The notes below the pieces were generated by a model, which did no database searches, was not told the origin of the DNA, and was given only the letters and a program-made list of their open reading frames with translations. A stretch of DNA of 64,000 nt, from positions 62,001-126,000 of the forward strand of contig JBGAPZ010000004.1 in the NCBI GenBank assembly GCA_044220975.1. The letters are read 5' to 3'. A program made the position numbers and the translations under genes. This stretch comes from SZUA-430 sp044220975 (lineage in GTDB: Bacteria; Pseudomonadota; Alphaproteobacteria; Micropepsales; Micropepsaceae). Of the stretch, positions 34,964-42,783 are shown piece by piece. Within the stretch, counting starts at the first letter, position 1; the number at the start of each line of letters is the position of its first letter.

Positions 34964-35464
34964 ATGGCGGACAAGCGAATCACTTCGCGCACCAAAGTCT
35001 ACATGACGCGAATCGGCGTGCGCGATTGGCTGGTTGCGGCGGACAGCCAAAAGGCAGCGCTCAAGGCCTGGGACGTTCATAGAAACCTGTTCTCCACAGG
35101 CGAGGCGCGGATTACGAGCGATGCCACGCATGTGGCGCTCGCCATGAAAACGCCGGGGCTGCCGGTTCCGGCACCTGGGCGCGTTCAAGCGCTAGAGGAA
35201 AAGGGCAGGGCGTCGAATGTGGTGCGCCTCGCTACCGCGCGGCCCACGAAGGTCGAAGCAACGAAGCCTCAAGACACGTCGAAGCTCGACGCGGTGGAGC
35301 AGGAGCTGCGCTCGTTCGAGCGCGACACCGCGCGCGCCCGAGCTGAGATCGAGAAACGTCAGCGCGCGCTCGAAACGGAGCTTGAAGTTTTCGATGCGGC
35401 CGCCGAACGCAAGCGCATCGTGTTGGCGAAGCGCATCAAACGGGAGCAGGACGCGCTGAAGTAA
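34964..35464 (+). CDS. hypothetical protein with C-terminal coiled coil
   Basis: The 166-residue soluble protein has a small N-terminal domain (RIGVRDWLVAADSQKAALKAWDVH; residues 10-60). A basic linker and a C-terminal charged coiled coil (about 105-166; ERDTARARAEIEKRQRALE) follow. No catalytic motif is visible. The function is unknown. Confidence 0.65.
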   Translation: MADKRITSRTKVYMTRIGVRDWLVAADSQKAALKAWDVHRNLFSTGEARITSDATHVALAMKTPGLPVPAPGRVQALEEKGRASNVVRLATARPTKVEATKPQDTSKLDAVEQELRSFERDTARARAEIEKRQRALETELEVFDAAAERKRIVLAKRIKREQDALK

Positions 35465-35467
35465 CGC

Positions 35468-35695
35468 TTAGAGATGCACGTAGGTCAGTGCTTGCGCCTG
35501 CAAGCGGATCGCATCGCATTCTCCGTTTCGGGCGAGACGCACCATCTGCCGCGCGAGTGCTGCACGGGTGTAATCGGTGACCGCGTGGGGGCCGTGGCGC
35601 TCTTCAAGTTCGCCGACAGTGCTCTCGAACGCTTCGCGGATTGTGCGCAAAACGAAGGGCGGCAGGACGTTGAATGATGTGATGGCGTCTTGCAT
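35468..35695 (-). CDS. small hypothetical protein
   Basis: The 75-residue protein starts at the ATG at 35695, ahead of which lies GGGGAG. It is helical (NVLPPFVLRTIREAFESTVGELEERHG) with no domain that I recognise. It converges on the coiled-coil gene, 3 bp away. It is divergent from the YghU gene, so the palindromes between them may regulate both. Confidence 0.55.
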   Translation of the reverse strand: MQDAITSFNVLPPFVLRTIREAFESTVGELEERHGPHAVTDYTRAALARQMVRLARNGECDAIRLQAQALTYVHL

Positions 35696-35736
35696 TGGTG
35701 TTTTCTCCCCACACTTCTTGTTTTGCCGCAAACTAA

Positions 35737-35748
35737 AACCAATTGGTT
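35737..35748. promoter_or_regulatory. palindrome copy 1 in YghU upstream region
   Basis: AACCAATTGGTT is a perfect 12-bp palindrome upstream of the divergent genes at 35695 and 35854. The same AACCAATTGG core recurs at 35835-35844, 98 bp away, centre to centre. This is a likely operator pair. Confidence 0.45.
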
Positions 35749-35834
35749 GAGGTCAGGTTCACGGCGGCCGGTAACGTCTCGGTAATCTCGGGGTCTTGCC
35801 TCACCGCGCGTCTGTCTATTCAAATGCTTGGGTA

Positions 35835-35844
35835 AACCAATTGG
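35835..35844. promoter_or_regulatory. palindrome copy 2, overlapping the YghU ribosome-binding region
   Basis: The AACCAATTGG core repeats here. Its final bases run into the GGAG site, 9 bp before the ATG at 35854. A protein bound here could block translation start or transcription of YghU. Confidence 0.4.
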
Positions 35845-35853
35845 AGCCGCCAG

Positions 35854-36717
35854 ATGACCAATGCCCCCGCTTATGTTCCGCCGAAAGTTTGGAGTTGGGA
35901 TAAGGAATCCGGCGGGCGATTTGCCAACATCAATCGACCTATTGCCGGGGCGACGCACGAGAAGGAACTGTCCGTCGGCAAGCACCCGTTTCAGCTCTAT
36001 TCGCTGGCAACACCGAACGGGGTGAAGGTGACCGTTATGTTCGAGGAGTTGCTCGCAAAGGGCCATACCGGTGCGGAGTACGACGCTTGGATCGTGCCGA
36101 TAAACGCCGGCAATCAGTTCGGGTCTGGTTTTGTCGCGGTCAATCCAAACTCGAAGATCCCGGCGCTGCTCGATCGCTCGACGCCTTCGAAGCCAGTGCG
36201 TATCTTTGAATCCGGGGCCATATTGGTCTATCTCGCCGAAAAATTCGGCAATGCGTTCTACCCGACGGATCCGTCCAAGCGTGCGGAGTGTCTGTCGTGG
36301 CTGTTTTGGCAGATGGGTTCGGCGCCCTTCTTGGGTGGCGGCTTCGGGCACTTTTATGCCTACGCGCCGGAGAAGATCGAATACGCGATCAATCGTTACG
36401 CGATGGAGGTCAAACGCCAGCTTGACGTGCTCGATCGGCAGCTCGCGACAAACGAGTTTGTGGCGGGCTCCGACTATACGATCGCCGACATGGCGATCTG
36501 GCCTTGGTATGGGGCGCTCGCGAAGGGGCTGCTCTACGAGGCGGGTGAGTTTTTGAGCGTGCACGAATATAAACACGTCCAGCGCTGGACCGATCAAATC
36601 GCCAAGCGACCTGCGGTGCAACGCGGTCGCATGGTCAATCGCGCCTGGGGCGACGTGGCGAGCCAATTGCCGGAAAGGCACGACGCGAGCGATTTCGCGA
36701 ACGTGAAAGCTGAATAG
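35854..36717 (+). CDS. yghU: YghU-type glutathione transferase / disulfide reductase
   Basis: The 287-residue protein has the YghU N-terminus (YVPPKVWSWDKESGG). A thioredoxin-like domain (about residues 45-135) carries PFQLYSLATPNGVKV and NPNSKIPALLD. The C-terminal helical domain includes DYTIADMAIWPW. YghU relatives bind two glutathiones and act as disulfide reductases. Expression is likely controlled through the repeated palindrome upstream. Confidence 0.9.
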   Translation: MTNAPAYVPPKVWSWDKESGGRFANINRPIAGATHEKELSVGKHPFQLYSLATPNGVKVTVMFEELLAKGHTGAEYDAWIVPINAGNQFGSGFVAVNPNSKIPALLDRSTPSKPVRIFESGAILVYLAEKFGNAFYPTDPSKRAECLSWLFWQMGSAPFLGGGFGHFYAYAPEKIEYAINRYAMEVKRQLDVLDRQLATNEFVAGSDYTIADMAIWPWYGALAKGLLYEAGEFLSVHEYKHVQRWTDQIAKRPAVQRGRMVNRAWGDVASQLPERHDASDFANVKAE

Positions 36718-36744
36718 GTGCGCGGGTAGTGACGTCAAGCTACA

Positions 36745-36775
36745 CGCACTGCTGGGCGGCGGTTCCCATCTGCCA
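36745..36775. ncRNA. possible structured element between yghU and the 61-residue gene
   Basis: The segment GCTGG-bulge-CGG pairs with CTG-CCAGC around a 10-base loop, a stem of eight pairs with one bulge. It lies in the 101-bp gap 36718-36818, and the rest of that gap shows no gene. No T-run follows. It could be a structured RNA or a leader of the 61-residue gene, but I cannot assign a family. Confidence 0.2.
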
Positions 36776-36818
36776 GCGCTAAGGTTGCGGGGTACGATTC
36801 GTGTTTTGGGGAGACCGC

Positions 36819-37004
36819 ATGAGTTTGCGGAAGCGTATTGAAGACGCGTATTTGGTTCAGTTTGCAGAGAATGAGCGGCTGCTCGTGGCCGAGCGTGCCG
36901 GCGGCAACGATGTCGAGCGGATCGCAAAATACGAGGCCCTGCGCGCGGTATTGAAGCCGATTGTCGCGGAGATTGTCGTCGAGCGTAGTGTGGCGGTGCC
37001 TTAG
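36819..37004 (+). CDS. small hypothetical protein
   Basis: This 61-residue, mostly helical, charged protein (MSLRKRIEDAYLVQFAENER) has a GGGGAGA site 5 bases before the ATG at 36819. It has no membrane segment and no known motif. The function is unknown. Confidence 0.5.
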   Translation: MSLRKRIEDAYLVQFAENERLLVAERAGGNDVERIAKYEALRAVLKPIVAEIVVERSVAVP

Positions 37005-37020
37005 CCATAGTGGCTGTGGC

Positions 37021-37095
37021 TGGTGCCGGATGTGTGAATTGAACACACGACCTACCGCTTACAAGGCGGTTGCTCTACCCCTGAGCTAATCCGGC
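37021..37095 (-). tRNA. tRNA-Thr (anticodon TGT)
   Basis: The minus strand gives a 75-nt cloverleaf including an encoded CCA end. It has a 7-bp acceptor stem starting GCCGGAT, a D arm GCTC/GAGC and an anticodon stem ACCGC/GCGGT with the loop CTTGTAA (anticodon TGT, reading ACA). The T arm is GTGTG/CACAC with loop TTCAATT. The D loop is short. Confidence 0.95.
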
Positions 37096-37192
37096 GATCG
37101 CTGGCCGCGGGGTTCGTACCGCAAGGGGCGGCGTTAGGCAATAACGGCGGCGTGACTTGAGCCGGGGCGCGTGCTCCCGCAAGTTCGGGCTC

Positions 37193-38395
37193 ATGTTCTT
37201 CAACTGCATATGGATGGCGCTGCGTGAGCTGCGGGCGAATTTGCTTCGCACGGGGCTAACCACGCTTGGCATCATTATCGGGGTGGCAGCGGTCGTCATC
37301 GTGGTGACGATTACGTCGGGGGTCTCGGCCCAACTTGTGAACGACATCTCCTCGCGCGGGCATAACGCGCTGCGCTTGGAAGCGAAGATGAGCCGCACGG
37401 GACCCGTGGCGCGGTCAACGCCGTTCAAGATCGACGATGCGGAGGCGATTGCGCGGGAAGTCCCACTGCTCAACGCAGTCGCGCCGATGACAAGTGCGTA
37501 TCTGCTGTTCACGGCCGGCGATCGCAACTACGAAACGGAGATCGTTGGCTCGACGCTGCCTTACCTCAAGATACGGCAATGGGAGATCGGGCTTGGGCGC
37601 GTGTTCAGCGAGTCGGAGGGCCGGCGAGGGGCGGCGCTTTGCGTTCTGGGTGACACGGTGCGCGAGCAGCTGTTCGGTCAACAAAATCCAGTCGGCGCGA
37701 CAGTACGTTCGGGCTCGTTCACATGCGAAGTCATCGGCGTGTTCTTGAAGCGCGAGAGTTCGGCGCTGGCGAACGACATCAACGATCTCATCTTCATGCC
37801 GATCTTTGGGCTGCAGCGGCGGCTTCAGGGGGACGATAATGTGCGACGCGTGTGGGCGAGCGTCGGGAATGCGAGCGAGATCGATCCCGCCAAAGAGGCG
37901 ATCGCCAAAGTGATGCGCGAGCGGCGCAAGCTGAAAGAGGGCGAAGAGAACGACTTCGAAGTGACGGACGTGCGCGAGTTGGTGCAGACGGTGTCGTCCA
38001 CGCTCCGCCTGATGTCGATGGGTATATCGGGCGTGGCTGCGATCAGTTTGATCGTGGGTGGAATCGGTATCATGAATGTGATGCTCGTTGCCGTCACGGA
38101 GCGAACGCGTGAAATCGGCATTCGCCTCGCGATCGGTGCGCAGGCGCGCGACGTCGCCATGCAGTTTCTGGTCGAAGCGGCCGTGCTCTCGGTCGCCGGT
38201 GGGATCGTCGGCGCGCTGATTGGCATGGGTGCGTCGTATGCGATCACGGGTGCGATCGGGGTTCCCTTCGTACTCGGCGCAGAAGTGGTAGCGATGGCTT
38301 TCGGGGTACCTGCCGTTATCGGCATTATCTTTGGGTTTTTCCCGGCCCTGAGGGCCTCACGGCTCGATCCAATAGAGGCTCTGCGCTTCGAGTAG
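37193..38395 (+). CDS. MacB/FtsX-type ABC transporter permease
   Basis: The 400-residue protein has an N-terminal membrane helix (about 20-45) and a periplasmic MacB-like domain (about 46-270). Three membrane helices follow (about 280-385), the FtsX core with GGIGIMNVMLVAVTERTREIGIRLAIGA. It resembles permeases driven by a separate ATPase. No ABC ATPase gene lies within the window near it, so its partner must be elsewhere. The adaptor and RND genes follow on the same strand. Confidence 0.88.
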   Translation: MFFNCIWMALRELRANLLRTGLTTLGIIIGVAAVVIVVTITSGVSAQLVNDISSRGHNALRLEAKMSRTGPVARSTPFKIDDAEAIAREVPLLNAVAPMTSAYLLFTAGDRNYETEIVGSTLPYLKIRQWEIGLGRVFSESEGRRGAALCVLGDTVREQLFGQQNPVGATVRSGSFTCEVIGVFLKRESSALANDINDLIFMPIFGLQRRLQGDDNVRRVWASVGNASEIDPAKEAIAKVMRERRKLKEGEENDFEVTDVRELVQTVSSTLRLMSMGISGVAAISLIVGGIGIMNVMLVAVTERTREIGIRLAIGAQARDVAMQFLVEAAVLSVAGGIVGALIGMGASYAITGAIGVPFVLGAEVVAMAFGVPAVIGIIFGFFPALRASRLDPIEALRFE

Positions 38396-38494
38396 ATGAA
38401 ACATTTGTGTCGCAGTTCGGCATTATGGGTAACGGCCTTTTCAGCGGTGGCCCCTTAGGCTGACTTGCCTATATTGCCGGGGTTAGGATCACGC

Positions 38495-39607
38495 ATGGCT
38501 TTGCGCAGTAAGTTCATTGTCGCCGGTTTGGTTGCAATCGCGGCGGTTGCGGCCGGCTATTACTATTTGACCGGCAGCGGTGGTGGCCGCGACAAGCAAG
38601 GCGGGCAGGCTGTCCTCGTCGTACTGGCTCCGGTGGAGACGCGCTCGTTCGCCGACGTGATCGAAGCCGTCGGCACCGCCAAGGCGAACGAAAGCATCGA
38701 CATCACCGCGAAGACTGCCGATACGGTCGGGAAGCTGAATTTCAGCGATGGCGAGAGAGTCGAAAAGGGCTTCGTCATCGCCGAGATGACGAGCCGCGAA
38801 CAGACAGCGGATCTAGGTTCCGCACGGGCGTCGTTGGCTGAGGCGGAGAAAGCCTACACGCGCATCCGTGAGCTCTCAGCCAAAGGATATGCGACACGCG
38901 CGCAACTCGACGGCGCAGTCGCTGCGCGCGACTCGGCTGCGGCGAAGGTGAACTCGTTGCAGTCGCGGGTCAGCGACAGGCTGATGCGTGCGCCATTCGG
39001 CGGTGTGTTGGGTTTGAGGCGCGTCAGCGTCGGCAGTTTGGTTAAACCAGGCGATGTGATCACGACGCTCGACGATGCGTCTTTGATCAAGCTCGACTTC
39101 ACGATCCCGGAAACGTTCATGAGCGCGTTGACCGTCGGGTCCACGGTGCGAGTGGGCGTTGCGGCTTATCCGAAGCGCACATTCGAGGGCAGGGTTGCGG
39201 GCATCGACACGCGGGTCGACCCGGTGTCACGCGCCGTTGCAGTTCGCGCAGAGATCGCCAACGACGACGGAACGCTGAAGCCCGGTATGCTGATGACGGT
39301 CAATCTGGTCACAAATCAACGCACCGTCGTGGCTGTCCCCGAAGAGGCATTGGTTCCGTTGGAAGACCGGCAATACGTCTATCTCGTCACGGCGGACAAG
39401 AAGGCCGATCGGCGCGAGGTCAAAATCGGGGTACGCCAGCCAGGCTATGTGGAAATTGTCTCCGGCCTCAAAGGTGGCGAGAAAGTCGTTGTTGAGGGCA
39501 CGTTGAAACTCCGCCCCGATTCCGATGTTCGGATTGCCGGTGACGACAAGGACGGCGGCGGCGAAAAACGCGCCGGTGGCCGGGCCGCCGGAGGTTCTGG
39601 GTCGTGA
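38495..39607 (+). CDS. RND efflux periplasmic adaptor (HlyD/AcrA family)
   Basis: The 370-residue adaptor has an N-terminal membrane helix (residues 6-24). A biotinyl-lipoyl half (IDITAKTADTVGKLNFSDGERVEKG), a short helical hairpin and the second lipoyl half (RVSVGSLVKPGDVIT) follow, then a beta-barrel domain. It links the inner-membrane pump to an outer-membrane channel. AGGA precedes the ATG. Its stop overlaps the pump start by 4 bp. Confidence 0.92.
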   Translation: MALRSKFIVAGLVAIAAVAAGYYYLTGSGGGRDKQGGQAVLVVLAPVETRSFADVIEAVGTAKANESIDITAKTADTVGKLNFSDGERVEKGFVIAEMTSREQTADLGSARASLAEAEKAYTRIRELSAKGYATRAQLDGAVAARDSAAAKVNSLQSRVSDRLMRAPFGGVLGLRRVSVGSLVKPGDVITTLDDASLIKLDFTIPETFMSALTVGSTVRVGVAAYPKRTFEGRVAGIDTRVDPVSRAVAVRAEIANDDGTLKPGMLMTVNLVTNQRTVVAVPEEALVPLEDRQYVYLVTADKKADRREVKIGVRQPGYVEIVSGLKGGEKVVVEGTLKLRPDSDVRIAGDDKDGGGEKRAGGRAAGGSGS

Positions 39608-42600
39608 ACATTTACGAGCTGTGCATTAAGCGGCCCGTCTTCGCGATCGTCATCAGTCTCTTGATCGCGGCCTTCGGCTTTCTGTCGTTCGAGCGGCTGC
39701 CACTGCGCGAACTGCCGGACATCGACCCGCCGGTCGTCTCCGTGCAGACGAGTTATACCGGCGCATCGTCGGCAGTGGTCGAAACGCGCGTCACGCAGGT
39801 GATCGAGGATGCGATTGCGGGGATCGAAGGGATCGACACGATCTCGTCGTCCAGTCGCGACGGTTCTTCCTCGGTCAACATCACCTTCCGGCTATCACGT
39901 GACATCGAAGCGGCAGCGAACGACGTGCGCAACGCGGTCTCGCGTGCGCTCGGCCGCTTGCCGGAAGAGGTCGATCCGCCGGAGGTGCAAAAGGCCGAGG
40001 CCGACAGCTCGCCGATCATGTTCTTGAATTTGACGTCTTCGGCCATGTCGCGCATGGAGCTGACCGACTATGCGGAACGCTACATCGTGGATCGGCTGGC
40101 CACGATCGACGGCGTGTCGACGGTGGGTGCGTTCGGCGAGGAGCGCGCCTTGCGCATTTGGCTCGACCGGGTGGCGTTGGCCGCGCGCGGCCTGACCGTT
40201 GCCGATGTCGAGAACGCACTTCGCGCCGAAAATATCGAACTTCCGGCGGGGCGGCTGGAATCTAGCGCCCGCAACCTCACCATCCGGGTCGAACGCGGTT
40301 ATCAGACGGAGCAGGATTTCCGCAACCTCGTCATCAAGCGCAGCGACGACGAGCATCAAGTGAAGCTCGGCGAAGTGGCACGCGTCGAGATGGGTCCGCG
40401 GGAACGGCGGAACGCGTTCCGCGGTAACGGGCGCGATCAGGTCGGCATCGCGATCTTCAAGCAGTCGAAGGCAAACCAGCTTGCCGTCGCGCGTGGTGTG
40501 CGCAAAGAGGTCGACGAGATCAAGGCCGGTCTGCCGTCACATATGGAACTTGTCGTCGCGGTCGACTATTCGGTGTTCATCGAGGCTTCGGTGCACGAGG
40601 TCTATGTGACACTTGGGATCACCGGCGCTCTTGTGCTGCTCGTGATCTTCCTCTTCCTCGGCAATATGCGTGCAGCGATCGTACCGGCCGTGACGGTGCC
40701 CGTTTGTCTGCTCGGCGCGATGATCCTGCTTGCGGCATTCGGCGCATCCATCAACCTGCTTACTTTGCTGGCGCTCGTGCTTGCGATCGGTCTTGTGGTG
40801 GATGACGCGATCGTCGTGCTCGAGAACGTGCAGCGGCGCGTCGATTTGGGCGAGCCTGCGATGATCGCCGCAGTGCGTGGTACACGGCAGGTCGCGTTTG
40901 CAGTCTTGGCGACGACTGCGGTTTTGATCGCCGTGTTCGCACCGATTGTCTTTCTGGAAGGTACAATCGGGCGCTTGTTCTCGGAGCTCGGCATTGCGCT
41001 TGGCGCAGCCGTCGCGTTTTCGGCGCTGATCGCGCTGACGCTGACGCCAATGATGTGTTCGCAGCTGCTATTGCCTGTCGGGCGCGAAGGCGCGCTCTCG
41101 GTGGCGATCCACCGCGTGACCGAGGCGCTGGGCGACCGCTACCGGCGGGCGTTGCAGGCAAGCCTGACGCGGCCCTGGCTCGTGTTTCTGGCGTTCGGCG
41201 GCGTGATTTTGGCCGCAGTGTTCTTGTTTCGCGCGGTGCCTGGCGAAGTGGCACCGACCGAAGATCGCGGCATGTTCGACATCAGCGTGTCGATGGCCGA
41301 AGGCACGGGCTACGACGCGTCGTACAAGCAGATGCTTGAGATCGAAAAGGCGCTGATGCCGCTTGTGAAAGACGGCACCGCCGTTCGGCTGATCATCCGT
41401 GTCCCGGGTGGCTTCAATGCGACATCTGACTTCAATGGCGGTCGCGGTATCGTCGTGCTGGGCCCTTGGGGTACGCGGCCGCCGCAAGCGGCGGTGATTG
41501 AGCAAGTGACGAAAACGCTACGACGATTTGCCAATGTGCGCGCGAACGTGGTTCCGCGGTCGAGCTTTGGCCGCGGCGGTGGTGGCGGCAACAACCCGGT
41601 GCAGTTCGTCTTAGGCGGATCAAGCTTTGCCGAACTCGTGACGTGGCGCGATAAGATACTGGCTCGGGCCGAGAAATTTCCGGGCCTCGTCAACGTCGAT
41701 TCCGACTACAAAGAGACCAAGCCGCAGTTGAACGTACGGATCGATCCGACGCGTGCCGGCGATCTTGGCGTCTCGGTGTCGACGGTCGGTCGCACGCTTG
41801 AGACGATGCTGGGACAGCGCAAGGTCGGTACGTTCATCGACCGTGGCGAGGAATACGACATCATCGTGCAGGGGCTTGAGGAGAACCGGCGTGCGCCGGC
41901 GGATCTCACGAAGATCCTCGTCCGGTCCGAGCGAACGGGTGCTTTGATCCCGCTGTCGAACCTTGTTGCGTCGAACGAGAGCGCGGCGGCGACGAATTTG
42001 AATCGCTTCAATCGCCTGCGCTCAATCACGATTTCGGCGGGATTGGCGCCCGGCACAACGTTGGGCCAAGCACTCGACTTCTTGGAGCAAGCCGCACGCG
42101 ACGAGTTGCCGTCCACGGCGCAGATCGACTACCGCGGACAGTCGTTGGAATACAAGGAGTCCAGTTCCACGCTTGCGTTCACATTCGGGCTCGCGTTGCT
42201 GATCGTGTTCTTGGTGCTGGCGGCACAGTTCGAAAGCTTTATTCACCCGCTGATCATCATCTTGACCGTGCCGCTTGCGGTTGCGGGTGCTTTGTTCGGA
42301 CTGTGGGCGGTGGGCGCCACACTCAACATATATTCGCAGATCGGTATCGTGATGCTGGTCGGGCTTGCGGCGAAGAACGGCATTCTGATCGTCGAGTTCG
42401 CGAACCAATTGCGCGACGAAGGCCTTTCGGTTCGCGATGCGCTGGTGGAAGCGGCGATCACGCGCTTCCGGCCGATCCTTATGACTTCGCTTGCGACCGC
42501 TATCGGTGCGCTCCCGCTAATCCTCTTCGAGGGTGCGGGTGCGCAGAGCCGTCTTGCGATCGGCATTGTGGTGTTCTCAGGCGTGATCTTCTCGACGGCG

Positions 42601-42759
42601 TTGACGCTGTTCGTGATCCCGGCGCTCTACAACCAACTTGCGCGGTTCACCCGCTCGCCCGGCGCCATCGCCGCCGACATCGCAGCCTGGGAACGCGACA
42701 ACCCCGGCGTCACCGCGGGCGACGCACACGGTAAGAAGACACCCGTGGCCGGCGAGTAG
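39604..42759 (+). CDS. RND-family efflux pump, inner-membrane component
   Basis: The 1051-residue pump has twelve membrane helices, two large periplasmic loops and the proton-relay aspartates in GLVVDDAIVVLENV. The GTG start overlaps the adaptor stop (GTGA), with GGAGG 9 bases upstream. It is a hydrophobic/amphiphilic exporter-type RND. No outer-membrane channel gene is adjacent. It converges on the second pump 24 bp later. Confidence 0.93.
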   Translation: MNIYELCIKRPVFAIVISLLIAAFGFLSFERLPLRELPDIDPPVVSVQTSYTGASSAVVETRVTQVIEDAIAGIEGIDTISSSSRDGSSSVNITFRLSRDIEAAANDVRNAVSRALGRLPEEVDPPEVQKAEADSSPIMFLNLTSSAMSRMELTDYAERYIVDRLATIDGVSTVGAFGEERALRIWLDRVALAARGLTVADVENALRAENIELPAGRLESSARNLTIRVERGYQTEQDFRNLVIKRSDDEHQVKLGEVARVEMGPRERRNAFRGNGRDQVGIAIFKQSKANQLAVARGVRKEVDEIKAGLPSHMELVVAVDYSVFIEASVHEVYVTLGITGALVLLVIFLFLGNMRAAIVPAVTVPVCLLGAMILLAAFGASINLLTLLALVLAIGLVVDDAIVVLENVQRRVDLGEPAMIAAVRGTRQVAFAVLATTAVLIAVFAPIVFLEGTIGRLFSELGIALGAAVAFSALIALTLTPMMCSQLLLPVGREGALSVAIHRVTEALGDRYRRALQASLTRPWLVFLAFGGVILAAVFLFRAVPGEVAPTEDRGMFDISVSMAEGTGYDASYKQMLEIEKALMPLVKDGTAVRLIIRVPGGFNATSDFNGGRGIVVLGPWGTRPPQAAVIEQVTKTLRRFANVRANVVPRSSFGRGGGGGNNPVQFVLGGSSFAELVTWRDKILARAEKFPGLVNVDSDYKETKPQLNVRIDPTRAGDLGVSVSTVGRTLETMLGQRKVGTFIDRGEEYDIIVQGLEENRRAPADLTKILVRSERTGALIPLSNLVASNESAAATNLNRFNRLRSITISAGLAPGTTLGQALDFLEQAARDELPSTAQIDYRGQSLEYKESSSTLAFTFGLALLIVFLVLAAQFESFIHPLIIILTVPLAVAGALFGLWAVGATLNIYSQIGIVMLVGLAAKNGILIVEFANQLRDEGLSVRDALVEAAITRFRPILMTSLATAIGALPLILFEGAGAQSRLAIGIVVFSGVIFSTALTLFVIPALYNQLARFTRSPGAIAADIAAWERDNPGVTAGDAHGKKTPVAGE

Positions 42760-42783
42760 GCGCTCATGGACGCTGGGGCGCGT

